From positions 1 to 53,027 of the forward strand of contig JAJFTY010000028.1 in assembly GCA_021372695.1 (NCBI GenBank): a DNA stretch of 53,027 nt, written 5' to 3'. The position numbers and the translations under genes are program-made. Below are positions 37,291 to 44,871 of this stretch, one piece after another. The notes below the pieces were generated by a model. The model ran no database searches and was not told the DNA's origin. It saw only the letters and a program-made list of their open reading frames with translations. This DNA comes from Deltaproteobacteria bacterium (lineage in GTDB: Bacteria; Desulfobacterota; Syntrophia; Syntrophales; UBA5619). Within the stretch, counting starts at the first letter, position 1; each line of letters begins with the position of its first letter.

Positions 37291-37707
37291 CTATCCGATC
37301 TCCCGGCCCGTGCTCGACATGCTGAGGGTCCCGTGGCGGACCCCCTTGATGGATTTGAGGGCGTCGGCCAGCCGCTGCACCTCCTCGGCCTTCCCGCGGG
37401 CGGCGATGATCTCCAGGCAGTTGTGATGATCCAGGTGGATGTGCTGGGTCGAGATGATCACCTTCTGGAACCCGTGCTGGGTATCCGTAACCTTGGAGAG
37501 GACGTCGCGCTGGTGGTGGTCGTAGATGAGCGTGATCGCGCCGGCCACGTCGCGGCCCTCGCGCCATTCCCTCTGGACCAGTTCCCTGCGGATCAGGTCC
37601 CTCAGCGCCTCGGAACGGTTAGTGTACTGCCTCTCCCGGATGAGGGCATCGAACCTCTCCAGGAGGTGCTTTTCCAGGGAAACGCCAAAGCGGACCAGTT
37701 CGGACAT
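37291..37707 (-). CDS. nikR: Nickel-responsive regulator NikR
   Basis: 138 residues: an N-terminal ribbon-helix-helix (about 1-48; VRFGVSLEKHLLERFDAL) and a C-terminal ACT-like nickel domain. All four nickel ligands of the E. coli protein have counterparts: His78, His89, His91 and Cys97. It represses nickel uptake when nickel is plentiful. A NikR-type operator overlaps its own promoter, suggesting autoregulation, and another lies between it and nikMN. A decayed copy of this gene lies at 44470-44706. Confidence 0.95.
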   Translation of the reverse strand: MSELVRFGVSLEKHLLERFDALIRERQYTNRSEALRDLIRRELVQREWREGRDVAGAITLIYDHHQRDVLSKVTDTQHGFQKVIISTQHIHLDHHNCLEIIAARGKAEEVQRLADALKSIKGVRHGTLSMSSTGREIG

Positions 37708-37719
37708 ATTCGGATCACC

Positions 37720-37765
37720 GTACCACGTTTTTAAGTCCTCATAGCACGTCCGCCGGGACTGTCAA
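37720..37765 (-). promoter_or_regulatory. NikR operator and promoter of nikR
   Basis: GTACCACG-N12-CATAGCAC (37720-37747) overlaps the -10 box TATGAG (37738-37743); TTGACA is at 37760-37765 with a 16-base spacer. The operator begins 13 bases upstream of the nikR start. Confidence 0.7.
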
Positions 37766-37837
37766 GGGCATTTTATGGCCCTTCCGCGAGGGCACAATCG
37801 TATCTTTATAATTTTTCGGGGAAACTACCATCAGGAA

Positions 37838-38488
37838 TTACGGCCGGACCTGTTTTCTTGCAATCATGCAATAGAAACCCGGCTGATCGATAAACACATC
37901 AATCCCCAAGCCTGCTGTTCGCATCAGGGCGCGCATCGCCGCCTCGTCAGGCAGGCGGTCGTGCATGACGGCATGGCACGATCCGTGGTGCCTGTTGATC
38001 CCTTCCGACGAATCGAAATGCGACACGGCGAAAAATCCGCCCGGCTTCAGAATGCGTGAAAGCGCCGCAGCAGCCTTTGCCTTGTCATGGAAATGCGGGA
38101 AACTGGAGAAACAGATCACCCCGTCGCAAGAGGCCTCATCCAGGGGCGCATGCTCCGCTTCCGCGACGATGAAGCGAATGTTCTCCTCCCTGTGCAGCCT
38201 CCGGTTGATTTCGATCATCTTGTCTGCAAAATCCAGCTCGTGGAGCATTCCGGCCTTCGTGATCCGTTCCAGGATGAACGGAACCAGCACGCCGGTCCCG
38301 CATCCGGCGTCCAGAACATTGTCCCCCCGCTTCAACGGCAGGAGTGAAAACAGACGGTCGAAGTCCTTGGCATGCCTGTCGTGGCGACCGGTTGCGGGGT
38401 CCCGGTACCACATGTCCCGCCACATTTCCGCATGGTCGTTGAAGAATTGCTTTCTTGCTCGGTAAATTTCATCGGGTGCCATTTTCAT
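37838..38488 (-). CDS. Class I SAM-dependent methyltransferase in the metal-uptake operon
   Basis: 216 residues. The SAM-binding motif I is VLDAGCGTGVLVPF near residue 60, motif II-like FADKMIEIN follows, and a UbiE/MerR-type core continues to GGFFAVSHFDS near residue 150. The start at 38488 lies 20 bases inside the 3' end of the permease gene, so it is coupled to the ABC transporter. Its substrate is unknown. Position suggests a role connected with metal acquisition (for example a metal-binding small molecule), but this is inference. Confidence 0.8.
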   Translation of the reverse strand: MKMAPDEIYRARKQFFNDHAEMWRDMWYRDPATGRHDRHAKDFDRLFSLLPLKRGDNVLDAGCGTGVLVPFILERITKAGMLHELDFADKMIEINRRLHREENIRFIVAEAEHAPLDEASCDGVICFSSFPHFHDKAKAAAALSRILKPGGFFAVSHFDSSEGINRHHGSCHAVMHDRLPDEAAMRALMRTAGLGIDVFIDQPGFYCMIARKQVRP

Positions 38489-39332
38489 GGAGCTTGTTCC
38501 TTTCTTTCCGTTTTGCCGAGCGGCGTTTGGGTGAAAAAACGTATGCAACGGCAAAGATGGTTGTCGCCATAAGCACCACCGACGCGCCGGACGGAAGATC
38601 AAAAATGTAAGACACGGCCAGGCCCGAAACGCAGGCGCCGATCCCCGAAGCCACGGAAATGAGGAAAAAGTGTTTCAAATTGTATGTCAATTGGAGCGCC
38701 GTGGCCCCGGGTTGCACGAGCAGGGCGAAGATGAGGAGCCCTCCCACGGTTGCAAGGTTTGAAGAAACAACAGCCCCGGTGAGAAACAGAAGCGCGTAAT
38801 AGATCAGCCGTTCAGGCACGCCGCTGGCGGCGGCAAGCCGTCTGTTAAACATCACGGAGCGAATCTCCTTGAAAAGCAGCAATACAAAGAGGACAAGGAC
38901 CGCTGTGATCACCATCAATACCCCGATGTCCGATCCGGAAAGAGACAGGAGGCTTCCCCACATCAGGTTGAGGGCACCGGCCTTGGTCCTCGTCAGAATG
39001 CCCATGCCGAGAAACGCCAGTCCCATCAGAAAAGAAAACATGATGCCGAGCATGTTCTCAGGGGCCATGTCCGTGCGATCCGAAAGCGGGCCGAGGACTC
39101 CCGCCACCAGCAGACAGAGGATAAAACCGCTTAAGAAAGGATTGAAGTCAAGAAGCAACCCCAATACAGCGCCCGCAAACGCTGCATGGGACATCGAAAC
39201 GCCGATCAGCGGCATTCTCATCAGAACCACAAACACAGACAGCAGTGAACAGCTTGCACCGCACAATACGCAGGCAATGGCGGCGCGTTGGATGGGCGGG
39301 TACGTGAGCGCTTCGAGCAGATGTTCAGCCAT
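38469..39332 (-). CDS. Metal ABC transporter permease (ZnuB/TroC family)
   Basis: About 287 residues with eight to nine hydrophobic segments and typical ABC-3 features (PLIGVSMSHAAFAGAVLG near the N terminus). The ATG at 39332 lies eight bases inside the end of the ATPase gene with GGAGG ten bases upstream. It works with the ATPase and the TroA-like binding protein upstream. The ABC-3 family carries zinc, manganese or iron. Nickel or cobalt is considered here because of the NikR context. Confidence 0.88.
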   Translation of the reverse strand: MAEHLLEALTYPPIQRAAIACVLCGASCSLLSVFVVLMRMPLIGVSMSHAAFAGAVLGLLLDFNPFLSGFILCLLVAGVLGPLSDRTDMAPENMLGIMFSFLMGLAFLGMGILTRTKAGALNLMWGSLLSLSGSDIGVLMVITAVLVLFVLLLFKEIRSVMFNRRLAAASGVPERLIYYALLFLTGAVVSSNLATVGGLLIFALLVQPGATALQLTYNLKHFFLISVASGIGACVSGLAVSYIFDLPSGASVVLMATTIFAVAYVFSPKRRSAKRKERNKLHENGTR

Positions 39333-40101
39333 AGGAAACGAACCTCCTGCCGTTGCGGTCAAAAGTCTCCAGCGGGTAGTGGAACAACCGGCTCAATCGA
39401 TCACCCGATAAGGCGGCGTTGACGTCTCCGTCAAAAAAGATTTTACCATGATCCAGTAAGACGGCGCGGCGCATCGTCGCAGGAAGCATATTGAAATCGT
39501 GTGTAACGAAAAGCAGCGCCAGGGGTTCCTGTTTGTGAATCTCATCGATCAGGTTCAAGACCTCCTTCTGGACAGCGATGTCCAGATTGGCCGTCGGCTC
39601 GTCCATGAGCAGGATATCCGGCTGCTGGAGAATCGCCCGCGCGAGCGACACTTTCTGCCGTTCGCCGCCGGAAAGCTGACCCAGCGGCCTTTCGGCAAGA
39701 TGGGCCAAGCGCATCATTTCCATGAGTTGCATCGCCTTTTTCTTCTCCGGCCGGCCGGGCGGGCGAAACAGCCCGAGCCTCCCGATTGCGCCGGTCATCA
39801 CGGCCTCCGATGCCAGAATTGGAAAAGCAGGATCGATTGGGAACGATTGCGGAACGTAACCGATACGCACTCTGGTTTTGCGGGAACGCCGCCACGATTC
39901 CCGCCGTCCGAAAAGACCGAGCGTCCCCTCGAACCTCTCGAATCCGGCGATGACATTCAGCAGCGTGGTTTTTCCGGCGCCGTTGGGGCCGATAATCCCG
40001 ACAAACTCGTTGCACGACACGCTAAGGTTGAGTCCGTCCAACAGCACCGCCTTTGATTTTCGGACGGTGATGCCGTTCAGTTCTATAATGTATTTGCTCA
40101 T
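39325..40101 (-). CDS. Metal ABC transporter ATPase (ZnuC/TroB family)
   Basis: 258 residues: Walker A GPNGAGKTT, Q-loop YVPQSFPID, signature LSGGERQKVSLA, Walker B ILLMDEPTANLD, H-loop VTHD. Q-loop wording and the neighbours place it with ABC-3 (ZnuC-like) ATPases. It starts 26 bases after the binding-protein stop and overlaps the permease start. Confidence 0.9.
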   Translation of the reverse strand: MSKYIIELNGITVRKSKAVLLDGLNLSVSCNEFVGIIGPNGAGKTTLLNVIAGFERFEGTLGLFGRRESWRRSRKTRVRIGYVPQSFPIDPAFPILASEAVMTGAIGRLGLFRPPGRPEKKKAMQLMEMMRLAHLAERPLGQLSGGERQKVSLARAILQQPDILLMDEPTANLDIAVQKEVLNLIDEIHKQEPLALLFVTHDFNMLPATMRRAVLLDHGKIFFDGDVNAALSGDRLSRLFHYPLETFDRNGRRFVSYG

Positions 40102-40127
40102 CCTGCGTCCCTTTTAGCGATCGCGGT

Positions 40128-40961
40128 TCATTTTCGCATCACTGCCGCTGCGATGGTGTCCACATTCTCTTCGAGTGTGGCAAGATATCCTTTTTCCGAT
40201 GGGAAATTCGTCAAGACAACATGCGGCACCCCCAGTGTTTCGGCGATTCCTTTTCCGGCGTCGGGTCCGGATTGAAGATTGTCCACAACGGCCGTTGCCT
40301 GCAGACTCTTGCCGATTTTCGAGAGGCCTACGATTTCCCTTGCAGATATCGCCTCCGGTCTGCTGTATTCTCCAACGACACGAAAACCCATCCATTCCAG
40401 CGGCTCTTTCTGCATGGAAGAGGCTATGAGCGCTTTCCCGGAGATTCCCATCCGCTTGATCTTTTTGATGAGCGAATTCGCCCCTGCATTCACCTTGCCG
40501 ATCGCCTCGTCCCTGCGGCTCCGGATTGCTCCCTTGTCGTCGGGGAAATATTGAGAAAGTTTGTCGGCAAGGAGGCCCAAACCATAGGAATAGGAATCCG
40601 GAGCCATCCAGTTGCGGTTATCTGAGTCCACGAGGAGCAGCGCCCCGCTACCCGACACGGTTTTGTTCATGAAGGGCATCCCCTTGAAGGAAACAACCAA
40701 ATTAGCCTTTTTTATCTTCTCGATGTCCGAGAGTTTGATGTCATAGTGGCCCGGACATTGCCCCGGGGGCAGAAGCGCATCGACAAGATAACGTTGCGGC
40801 GGCAGAAGCGAGGCGATCATCCCGGACAGGATCGTATCCGATGTCACAACGCAACGGACCTTTTCCGCCTTTACTGCCTGCGGCTCGCCGGAAAATCCGA
40901 TCGAAATCGACAGGAACACCATGGCTGCCATACAGAAAAATAAAATCCTTCTGTTCCGCAT
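40128..40961 (-). CDS. TroA/ZnuA-like periplasmic metal-binding protein
   Basis: 277 residues with a signal peptide (about 1-25). The TroA fold is recognisable from DALLPPGQCPGHYDIKLSDIEKI, where the family normally has a PPGxDPHxYEP-type metal site. Here Cys69 and His72 replace the usual arrangement. The His-rich loop of zinc-specific ZnuA is absent. That, and its place below a NikR-controlled receptor gene, leaves the metal open (nickel, cobalt, zinc or manganese). A strong hairpin sits directly upstream of its ribosome site. Confidence 0.82.
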   Translation of the reverse strand: MRNRRILFFCMAAMVFLSISIGFSGEPQAVKAEKVRCVVTSDTILSGMIASLLPPQRYLVDALLPPGQCPGHYDIKLSDIEKIKKANLVVSFKGMPFMNKTVSGSGALLLVDSDNRNWMAPDSYSYGLGLLADKLSQYFPDDKGAIRSRRDEAIGKVNAGANSLIKKIKRMGISGKALIASSMQKEPLEWMGFRVVGEYSRPEAISAREIVGLSKIGKSLQATAVVDNLQSGPDAGKGIAETLGVPHVVLTNFPSEKGYLATLEENVDTIAAAVMRK

Positions 40962-40970
40962 AGATCCCCC

Positions 40971-41007
40971 ATAAAATAAGGGAGCGGCGTTTGGGAACGC
41001 CGCTCCC
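40971..41007 (-). terminator. Perfect hairpin terminator between receptor and ABC genes
   Basis: GGGAGCGGCGTT (40980-40991) pairs perfectly with AACGCCGCTCCC (40996-41007) around TGGG, followed in the minus direction by TTATTTTAT. It lies 18 bases after the receptor stop and ends about 10 bases before the binding-protein start, so it probably reduces rather than fully stops read-through. Confidence 0.85.
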
Positions 41008-41024
41008 GACCCGCCCGGGCGGGT

Positions 41025-43094
41025 TTATTCGAATTTCAGGCTGAAGCCGGCAAACAGGGTTGTTCCAGGCATGCTGTAGCCTTTGGCGTATTCATAATTT
41101 TGATCAAAAATATTGTTGACCGCCACAGAGACCTCCGAATCCCTCAGATGCAGCGGTTTATAGTCGAACCGATAGCTCAGCTTGGCGTTCACCAAAGTCA
41201 TGGCGCCCAGCTTGTTGGCATCGGTAAGCTGCGTGAAGCTGAACGTTCCGGTCCGCGCGCTCGTGCCCGCATACACATCCTTGAGGTGTTGCATATCGAC
41301 AAAGAGCCGGTATCGTTCCAGAAACTTCCAGTTGGCTCCGGCCTGAAACTGGAAACCGGGCGTGTAGGGCATCCGGTCACGTTCGATGCCGTCGCTCCCC
41401 TTGGCTTTGGCTTCCATCCAGGTGGCGCCGGCAGTGAACTCCAGGTCTTTCAAGGGGGTTATTTTGCCCGTGAGTTCCAAACCGCGGATCTCATATTCTC
41501 CGATGGGATCGTTGAACTGGGTCGGGATGGCGCCGAACATGTATGCCTGGACGCGGTCCTTGCCTTTGTCATAGAAAGCCGTCGCCCCCAGCGAGGCGGT
41601 TTTCGGCCAGGAGTGGGTTAAACCCATTTCACAGTGATCCACGACTTCCGGCTTTATATCTTTCCAGTACCGGGCGGGATCGCTCACCGGCGAGCTTTCG
41701 AGCACCATGTTCATCAGCACGACCGGAGAGGGATAGTTGACACCCCGGGAGTAATTGAGATTGAGATCGGTATTTCCGTAGCCCGTCACCAAACCGAACT
41801 GGGGAGCTGCGTCATCCTTGAACTCGCTGTGATGAAAATAACGGAACCCCGCCGAGGGGATGACATGGAAGCCTTCCGGGCGGCCGACGGTCTGGCTGAG
41901 GGCCGCATAGGGGGAAAAGAGTGTCGTGTCGGGGAAATCCCAGACCCTTTCCGCCCGGCCGCCGTTGATTCCGGCAACCGCGAGCCCGCTGTATGTCCAT
42001 TGGGTATTTTTCAGGTCGCTTCTATCCAGATCCGCACCGAACAGGATTTCTCCGCCCGACCACAGATGAAGTTTCTCCCTGCCCCTGATGCCGTTTTGCC
42101 TGATCTCCTGCCGGGAGTGAAGGCCGCCGGTGCCGCCGGCGTAGCGTTGGCCGTTCGTCAGCTCCTGAAGGAGGTTGAAATCGGTGCTGTTCCAATAAGC
42201 CTTGAGATAACCGTTGAATTTCTCGTACTGGTGGTTCAGCGTCAACGTGGCGAACGTGGTGTCGGTATCATAGCGTTCCGCTCCGGGCCAGCTCACTCCA
42301 TTGGTTGCGGTTGGCTTGACCTCCGGCATGGAGGCCAAGGTCTGGCTGTTGACCTGGTTGGCCAGAAACCGGATGTTCCACTCCCTGTTGAGCTGATAGC
42401 CGAGATTGGCATAGTAACTCTGCTGCTGGGCACGGGAATGGTCGACATGACCGTCTGTGGACGCCCAACTCTGGGACACGTAACCGTCATACGGCCCCTT
42501 CTTGACACCGCCGGAGAGGCTTTCGGTGAATGTTCCGTAGCTTCCCCCGCTGGCGTTGAGTACAATTTCCTGACCCTCTTCCGTCAGATATTTGGGCAGG
42601 ACATTGACCAATGCATAGCCGCTGCCGAACTGAGACGGTTGCGGGCTCTTGTAAACCTCTATGCCTCCGATCGTGGGGACGGCGATGCCGTCTCCCAGCA
42701 CCTGGCCGAACAGCGCACCAGAGCGGGGAACGCCGTCATACTCGACGGCAATGTCGGGGCTGGGATGGCTGGCCCCCCGGCCGCGGATGTAGAGGCTGTG
42801 ACTGGTCTGACTCCCCATCAAGTTTTTGCTCTGAAACATGACCCCCGGCACATCGCGCAGGGTGGACTGGAAGTCATAGGCGTTTTGCTGTTTGATCTGC
42901 TCATCGGTCACCAGATTGTATTGGGTTCCGTAACGGGTATTCACGGGAGTCGCAGGATTGCCGCCCGGTGCGCCTGCGACGGTGATTTCTTCCAAAACCG
43001 CTTTCTCCTCCTTTGGCTCTTCCGCCCACGTCGATATCACCGGGATGAAAATACACAGAAGGAAACCGATTATGATTCTTGCAGCGTTTCTCAT
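41025..43094 (-). CDS. TonB-dependent outer membrane receptor (metal uptake)
   Basis: 689 residues from the ATG at 43094 (AAGGAGG upstream). Signal peptide about 1-25, then a TonB-box-like EEITVAG, a plug domain (about 50-175: TDEQIKQQNAYDFQSTLRDVPGVMFQ...LYIRGRG) and a beta barrel ending in FSLKFE. An in-frame extension to 43184 lacks a site. Partner tonB is upstream. Control by NikR-type operators at 44422 and 44719 suggests that a nickel complex is the substrate; sequence alone would allow other metals or metallophores. Confidence 0.85.
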   Translation of the reverse strand: MRNAARIIIGFLLCIFIPVISTWAEEPKEEKAVLEEITVAGAPGGNPATPVNTRYGTQYNLVTDEQIKQQNAYDFQSTLRDVPGVMFQSKNLMGSQTSHSLYIRGRGASHPSPDIAVEYDGVPRSGALFGQVLGDGIAVPTIGGIEVYKSPQPSQFGSGYALVNVLPKYLTEEGQEIVLNASGGSYGTFTESLSGGVKKGPYDGYVSQSWASTDGHVDHSRAQQQSYYANLGYQLNREWNIRFLANQVNSQTLASMPEVKPTATNGVSWPGAERYDTDTTFATLTLNHQYEKFNGYLKAYWNSTDFNLLQELTNGQRYAGGTGGLHSRQEIRQNGIRGREKLHLWSGGEILFGADLDRSDLKNTQWTYSGLAVAGINGGRAERVWDFPDTTLFSPYAALSQTVGRPEGFHVIPSAGFRYFHHSEFKDDAAPQFGLVTGYGNTDLNLNYSRGVNYPSPVVLMNMVLESSPVSDPARYWKDIKPEVVDHCEMGLTHSWPKTASLGATAFYDKGKDRVQAYMFGAIPTQFNDPIGEYEIRGLELTGKITPLKDLEFTAGATWMEAKAKGSDGIERDRMPYTPGFQFQAGANWKFLERYRLFVDMQHLKDVYAGTSARTGTFSFTQLTDANKLGAMTLVNAKLSYRFDYKPLHLRDSEVSVAVNNIFDQNYEYAKGYSMPGTTLFAGFSLKFE

Positions 43095-43253
43095 CAATCC
43101 TGACCTCCTTGCTTTTCTTTCACCACCTCCTTGAGTTATAATGAGCAACGGAGAGGCGGTGTCGTTTGCATCGCTTTCTTCCATGGAGGGGCAGGGTTTT
43201 CCCCGCCAAGGTTGGCCCTGTCCCTCTCTTTCCTGCCTTTTCCGATCAACGCT

Positions 43254-44117
43254 TCACCACCGGGATGCTTCCATCACCTCCCTTCCGCGACTCCCTGAAA
43301 TCCGGAGCGTGAATGTGATGGGGAGGCGAACGACGATCCGGTAGGGAACCCTCCGGGAAATCACCGTTCTTGCGATCCCCTCTTTTGCGCAGTCGTCGAG
43401 AAGCGGGCATCCCGAGCTTTTCTCGACCCTGATCCGGCCTGTGGTCCCGTCTTCCAGCACCATGAAGGTGAGGAGCGTCTTTCCCTCAAGCCCCATCCGC
43501 CTCGCCCTCTCGGGATAGCCGATATTCTTCATGACCGCATCCCGGATATAACTGAAGTCCTTGCCCTCTTCGGATATGGCCCCGCCGCCTTTGCCCGTTC
43601 CGCTATCGCCGCCTTCAACGTTCCCCGCGCCGCCGGCGGATCCGCTGTCCGCCTCCCGGGAGGGGTTCTCCGGCCCGGAATGGCCCGGGCCGGTTTCCGG
43701 CGCCCCGGCCGGTTCGTCTCGCGTACCCCGGGAACCGGTACCGGAGAGCGCCGTAGGGGCCGGCAGTGCATCCTGTACGACCGTTTCACCCCGGGCTTCC
43801 GACGCGGGGGCAACGGTCGGCAGAGGAAGCGGCTCGCTCCCTTTCTCCGGAACGGTTTCCGGATTCTGTTGAACGGGCCGATCCGGCCCAACCATCTTCC
43901 GGGGAATCGTCTTCTCTTCAAGGATTCGCTTTCCCCCCCCAGCGATCCCCTTTTCGACCTTCGGCGGAGCCCCCTTTGCAGGACCCTTCATGAGCGAAAA
44001 ATCGATCTCCAGCACCTTGACCGGCCTGTTCATCGTAAACGGCGTCGCCATCAGGAGCAGGATGACGGACGAATGCACCAGGATGGAAATGGCTGTCCAC
44101 AGGTGGATTTCTCTCAT
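43254..44117 (-). CDS. tonB: TonB family energy-transducing protein
   Basis: 287 residues: one N-terminal membrane helix (about 8-26), a long Pro/Gly/Glu-rich periplasmic spacer (about 35-195) and a C-terminal TonB domain (about 200-285) with the YPERARRMGLEGKTLL motif. The ATG at 44117 overlaps the stop of the exbD-like fragment (ATGA), so this start is preferred to the ATG four codons earlier. It energises the receptor encoded next. No complete exbB or exbD is found in the window. Confidence 0.85.
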   Translation of the reverse strand: MREIHLWTAISILVHSSVILLLMATPFTMNRPVKVLEIDFSLMKGPAKGAPPKVEKGIAGGGKRILEEKTIPRKMVGPDRPVQQNPETVPEKGSEPLPLPTVAPASEARGETVVQDALPAPTALSGTGSRGTRDEPAGAPETGPGHSGPENPSREADSGSAGGAGNVEGGDSGTGKGGGAISEEGKDFSYIRDAVMKNIGYPERARRMGLEGKTLLTFMVLEDGTTGRIRVEKSSGCPLLDDCAKEGIARTVISRRVPYRIVVRLPITFTLRISGSRGREVMEASRW

Positions 44118-44371
44118 TGAACCGACCATCCGGCCCGGAGGCTTACCTTTCTGAAGGCTGCTCTCGAGATACGGTTGAGGACCTTGGCAAACCTCCGGAG
44201 GGGAATATCCTTGCCGGCCCTGATAACAATGGGATTCTGCCCTGGTGTGGCGACGACGCCGGCCTTGAGATCCGGGAGGATGACGGCCTTACTTTGTAAA
44301 AAAGGCAGCACGCTGTTTATCGCTCGCCACAAGCTGCGTGACCGCAGACGCTTCATGTTTTCCCCGACCAT
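44114..44371 (-). CDS. ExbD-like C-terminal fragment
   Basis: 85 residues. From about residue 45 on it reads IVIRAGKDIPLRRFAKVLN ... FRKVSLRA, which resembles the C-terminal periplasmic domain of ExbD. The N-terminal cytoplasmic part and the membrane helix with its essential Asp are missing. Its stop overlaps the tonB start (ATGA), so it may be kept for translational coupling even if the protein is inert. It is probably a truncated exbD left after loss of exbB and most of exbD. Confidence 0.55.
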   Translation of the reverse strand: MVGENMKRLRSRSLWRAINSVLPFLQSKAVILPDLKAGVVATPGQNPIVIRAGKDIPLRRFAKVLNRISRAAFRKVSLRAGWSVQ

Positions 44372-44421
44372 GGATGACAGGCTGCTTTTTGTCGCCCCCC
44401 GTCTCAGTTGAAGCCATAATC

Positions 44422-44448
44422 ATGCCATGGATATTATATTCGTAACAC
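44422..44448 (-). promoter_or_regulatory. NikR operator upstream of the exbD fragment-tonB-receptor genes
   Basis: ATGCCATG-N11-CGTAACAC on the plus strand, same half-sites and spacing as the nikMN operator at 37241. On the minus strand it overlaps ATATAATATC, a plausible -10 region. It lies about 50 bases upstream of the exbD-like fragment. Confidence 0.7.
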
Positions 44449-44469
44449 GCTCGCGCAAAAAATATCCGG

Positions 44470-44706
44470 CTAACCGACCGCCCTGCCCGCGCTCGATGTC
44501 GCGGGCTCCGTGGCGGCCCCACTCCCTCAATGGATCTGAGAGCGCCGGCCACGTCGCGGCCATCCTTCCTCTCTGGGACCCGATCCCTGCGGATCCTGTC
44601 CTGCACGACCTCAGGGCAGCGGGTGCCGCCTCTCCAGGATGAGGGCATCGGACCTCTCCAGGAGGCGCTTCTCCATGAATACGCCCTAGCCGGCCAATTC
44701 CGACAT
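44470..44706 (-). pseudogene. nikR: nikR pseudogene with internal deletion
   Basis: Base-by-base comparison with nikR (37291-37707) shows clear similarity over the first ~150 bases and the last ~75 bases of the gene. Identical stretches include CCTCCTGGAGAGGT, CGATGCCCTCATCC and CCGCGACGTGGCCGGCGC. A TAG replaces codon 7 (ATG TCG GAA TTG GCC GGC TAG), small indels shift the frame, and about 180 bases encoding the nickel-binding core are missing. In intact nikR the deletion ends correspond to TGGCCGGCGC and TGGCCGACGC, near-identical direct repeats. Upstream promoter and both flanking operators are retained, so it is a dead coding copy inside a live-looking control region. Confidence 0.8.
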
Positions 44707-44718
44707 CTCCAGACCGCC

Positions 44719-44763
44719 GTATCACGTTTTGCGGTTTCATAACACAACCGCGGGAGCTGTCAA
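44719..44763 (-). promoter_or_regulatory. NikR operator and promoter in front of the nikR pseudogene
   Basis: GTATCACG-N11-CATAACAC (44719-44745) overlaps TATGAA (44736-44741); TTGACA (44758-44763) lies 16 bases upstream. The arrangement matches the intact nikR promoter (37738-37765), including flanking bases such as CCTTGACAG. Confidence 0.65.
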
Positions 44764-44833
44764 GGGTTTTTCGAGTGTTTTCCGTTCGGAAAGTCGGAAA
44801 GAACGTTTGGATTGTTCGGGCCTCTTCGAATTT

Positions 44834-44856
44834 GATTTGCAAACGAGTTGCATATC
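44834..44856. promoter_or_regulatory. Fur-family-type palindrome in front of the fur-like gene
   Basis: GATTTGCAA-ACGAG-TTGCATATC is an inverted repeat with one mismatch per arm; the core TGCAA-N5-TTGCA is perfect. It ends 15 bases before the start of the Fur-like gene, so autoregulation is likely. It is about 70 bases from the divergent promoter of the nikR pseudogene and could act on both. Confidence 0.55.
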
Positions 44857-44871
44857 CTGTATGAAGGCCCC

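Noticed and set aside
37766..37790. AAGGGC...GCCCTT hairpin after the methyltransferase gene as a terminator
   Set aside because: The stem is only six pairs, has no U-tract, and the sequence runs into the nikR -35 box; it may be chance.
43094..43253. Separate promoter or small gene between tonB and the receptor
   Set aside because: TATAAC is present near 43137, but no convincing -35 box or coding frame was found; read-through from tonB is assumed.
44289..44842. Two open frames of 140-152 codons on the minus strand across the nikR pseudogene
   Set aside because: Their translations are Arg/Gly-rich without any domain, and base-level comparison with nikR explains the stretch as a decayed copy.
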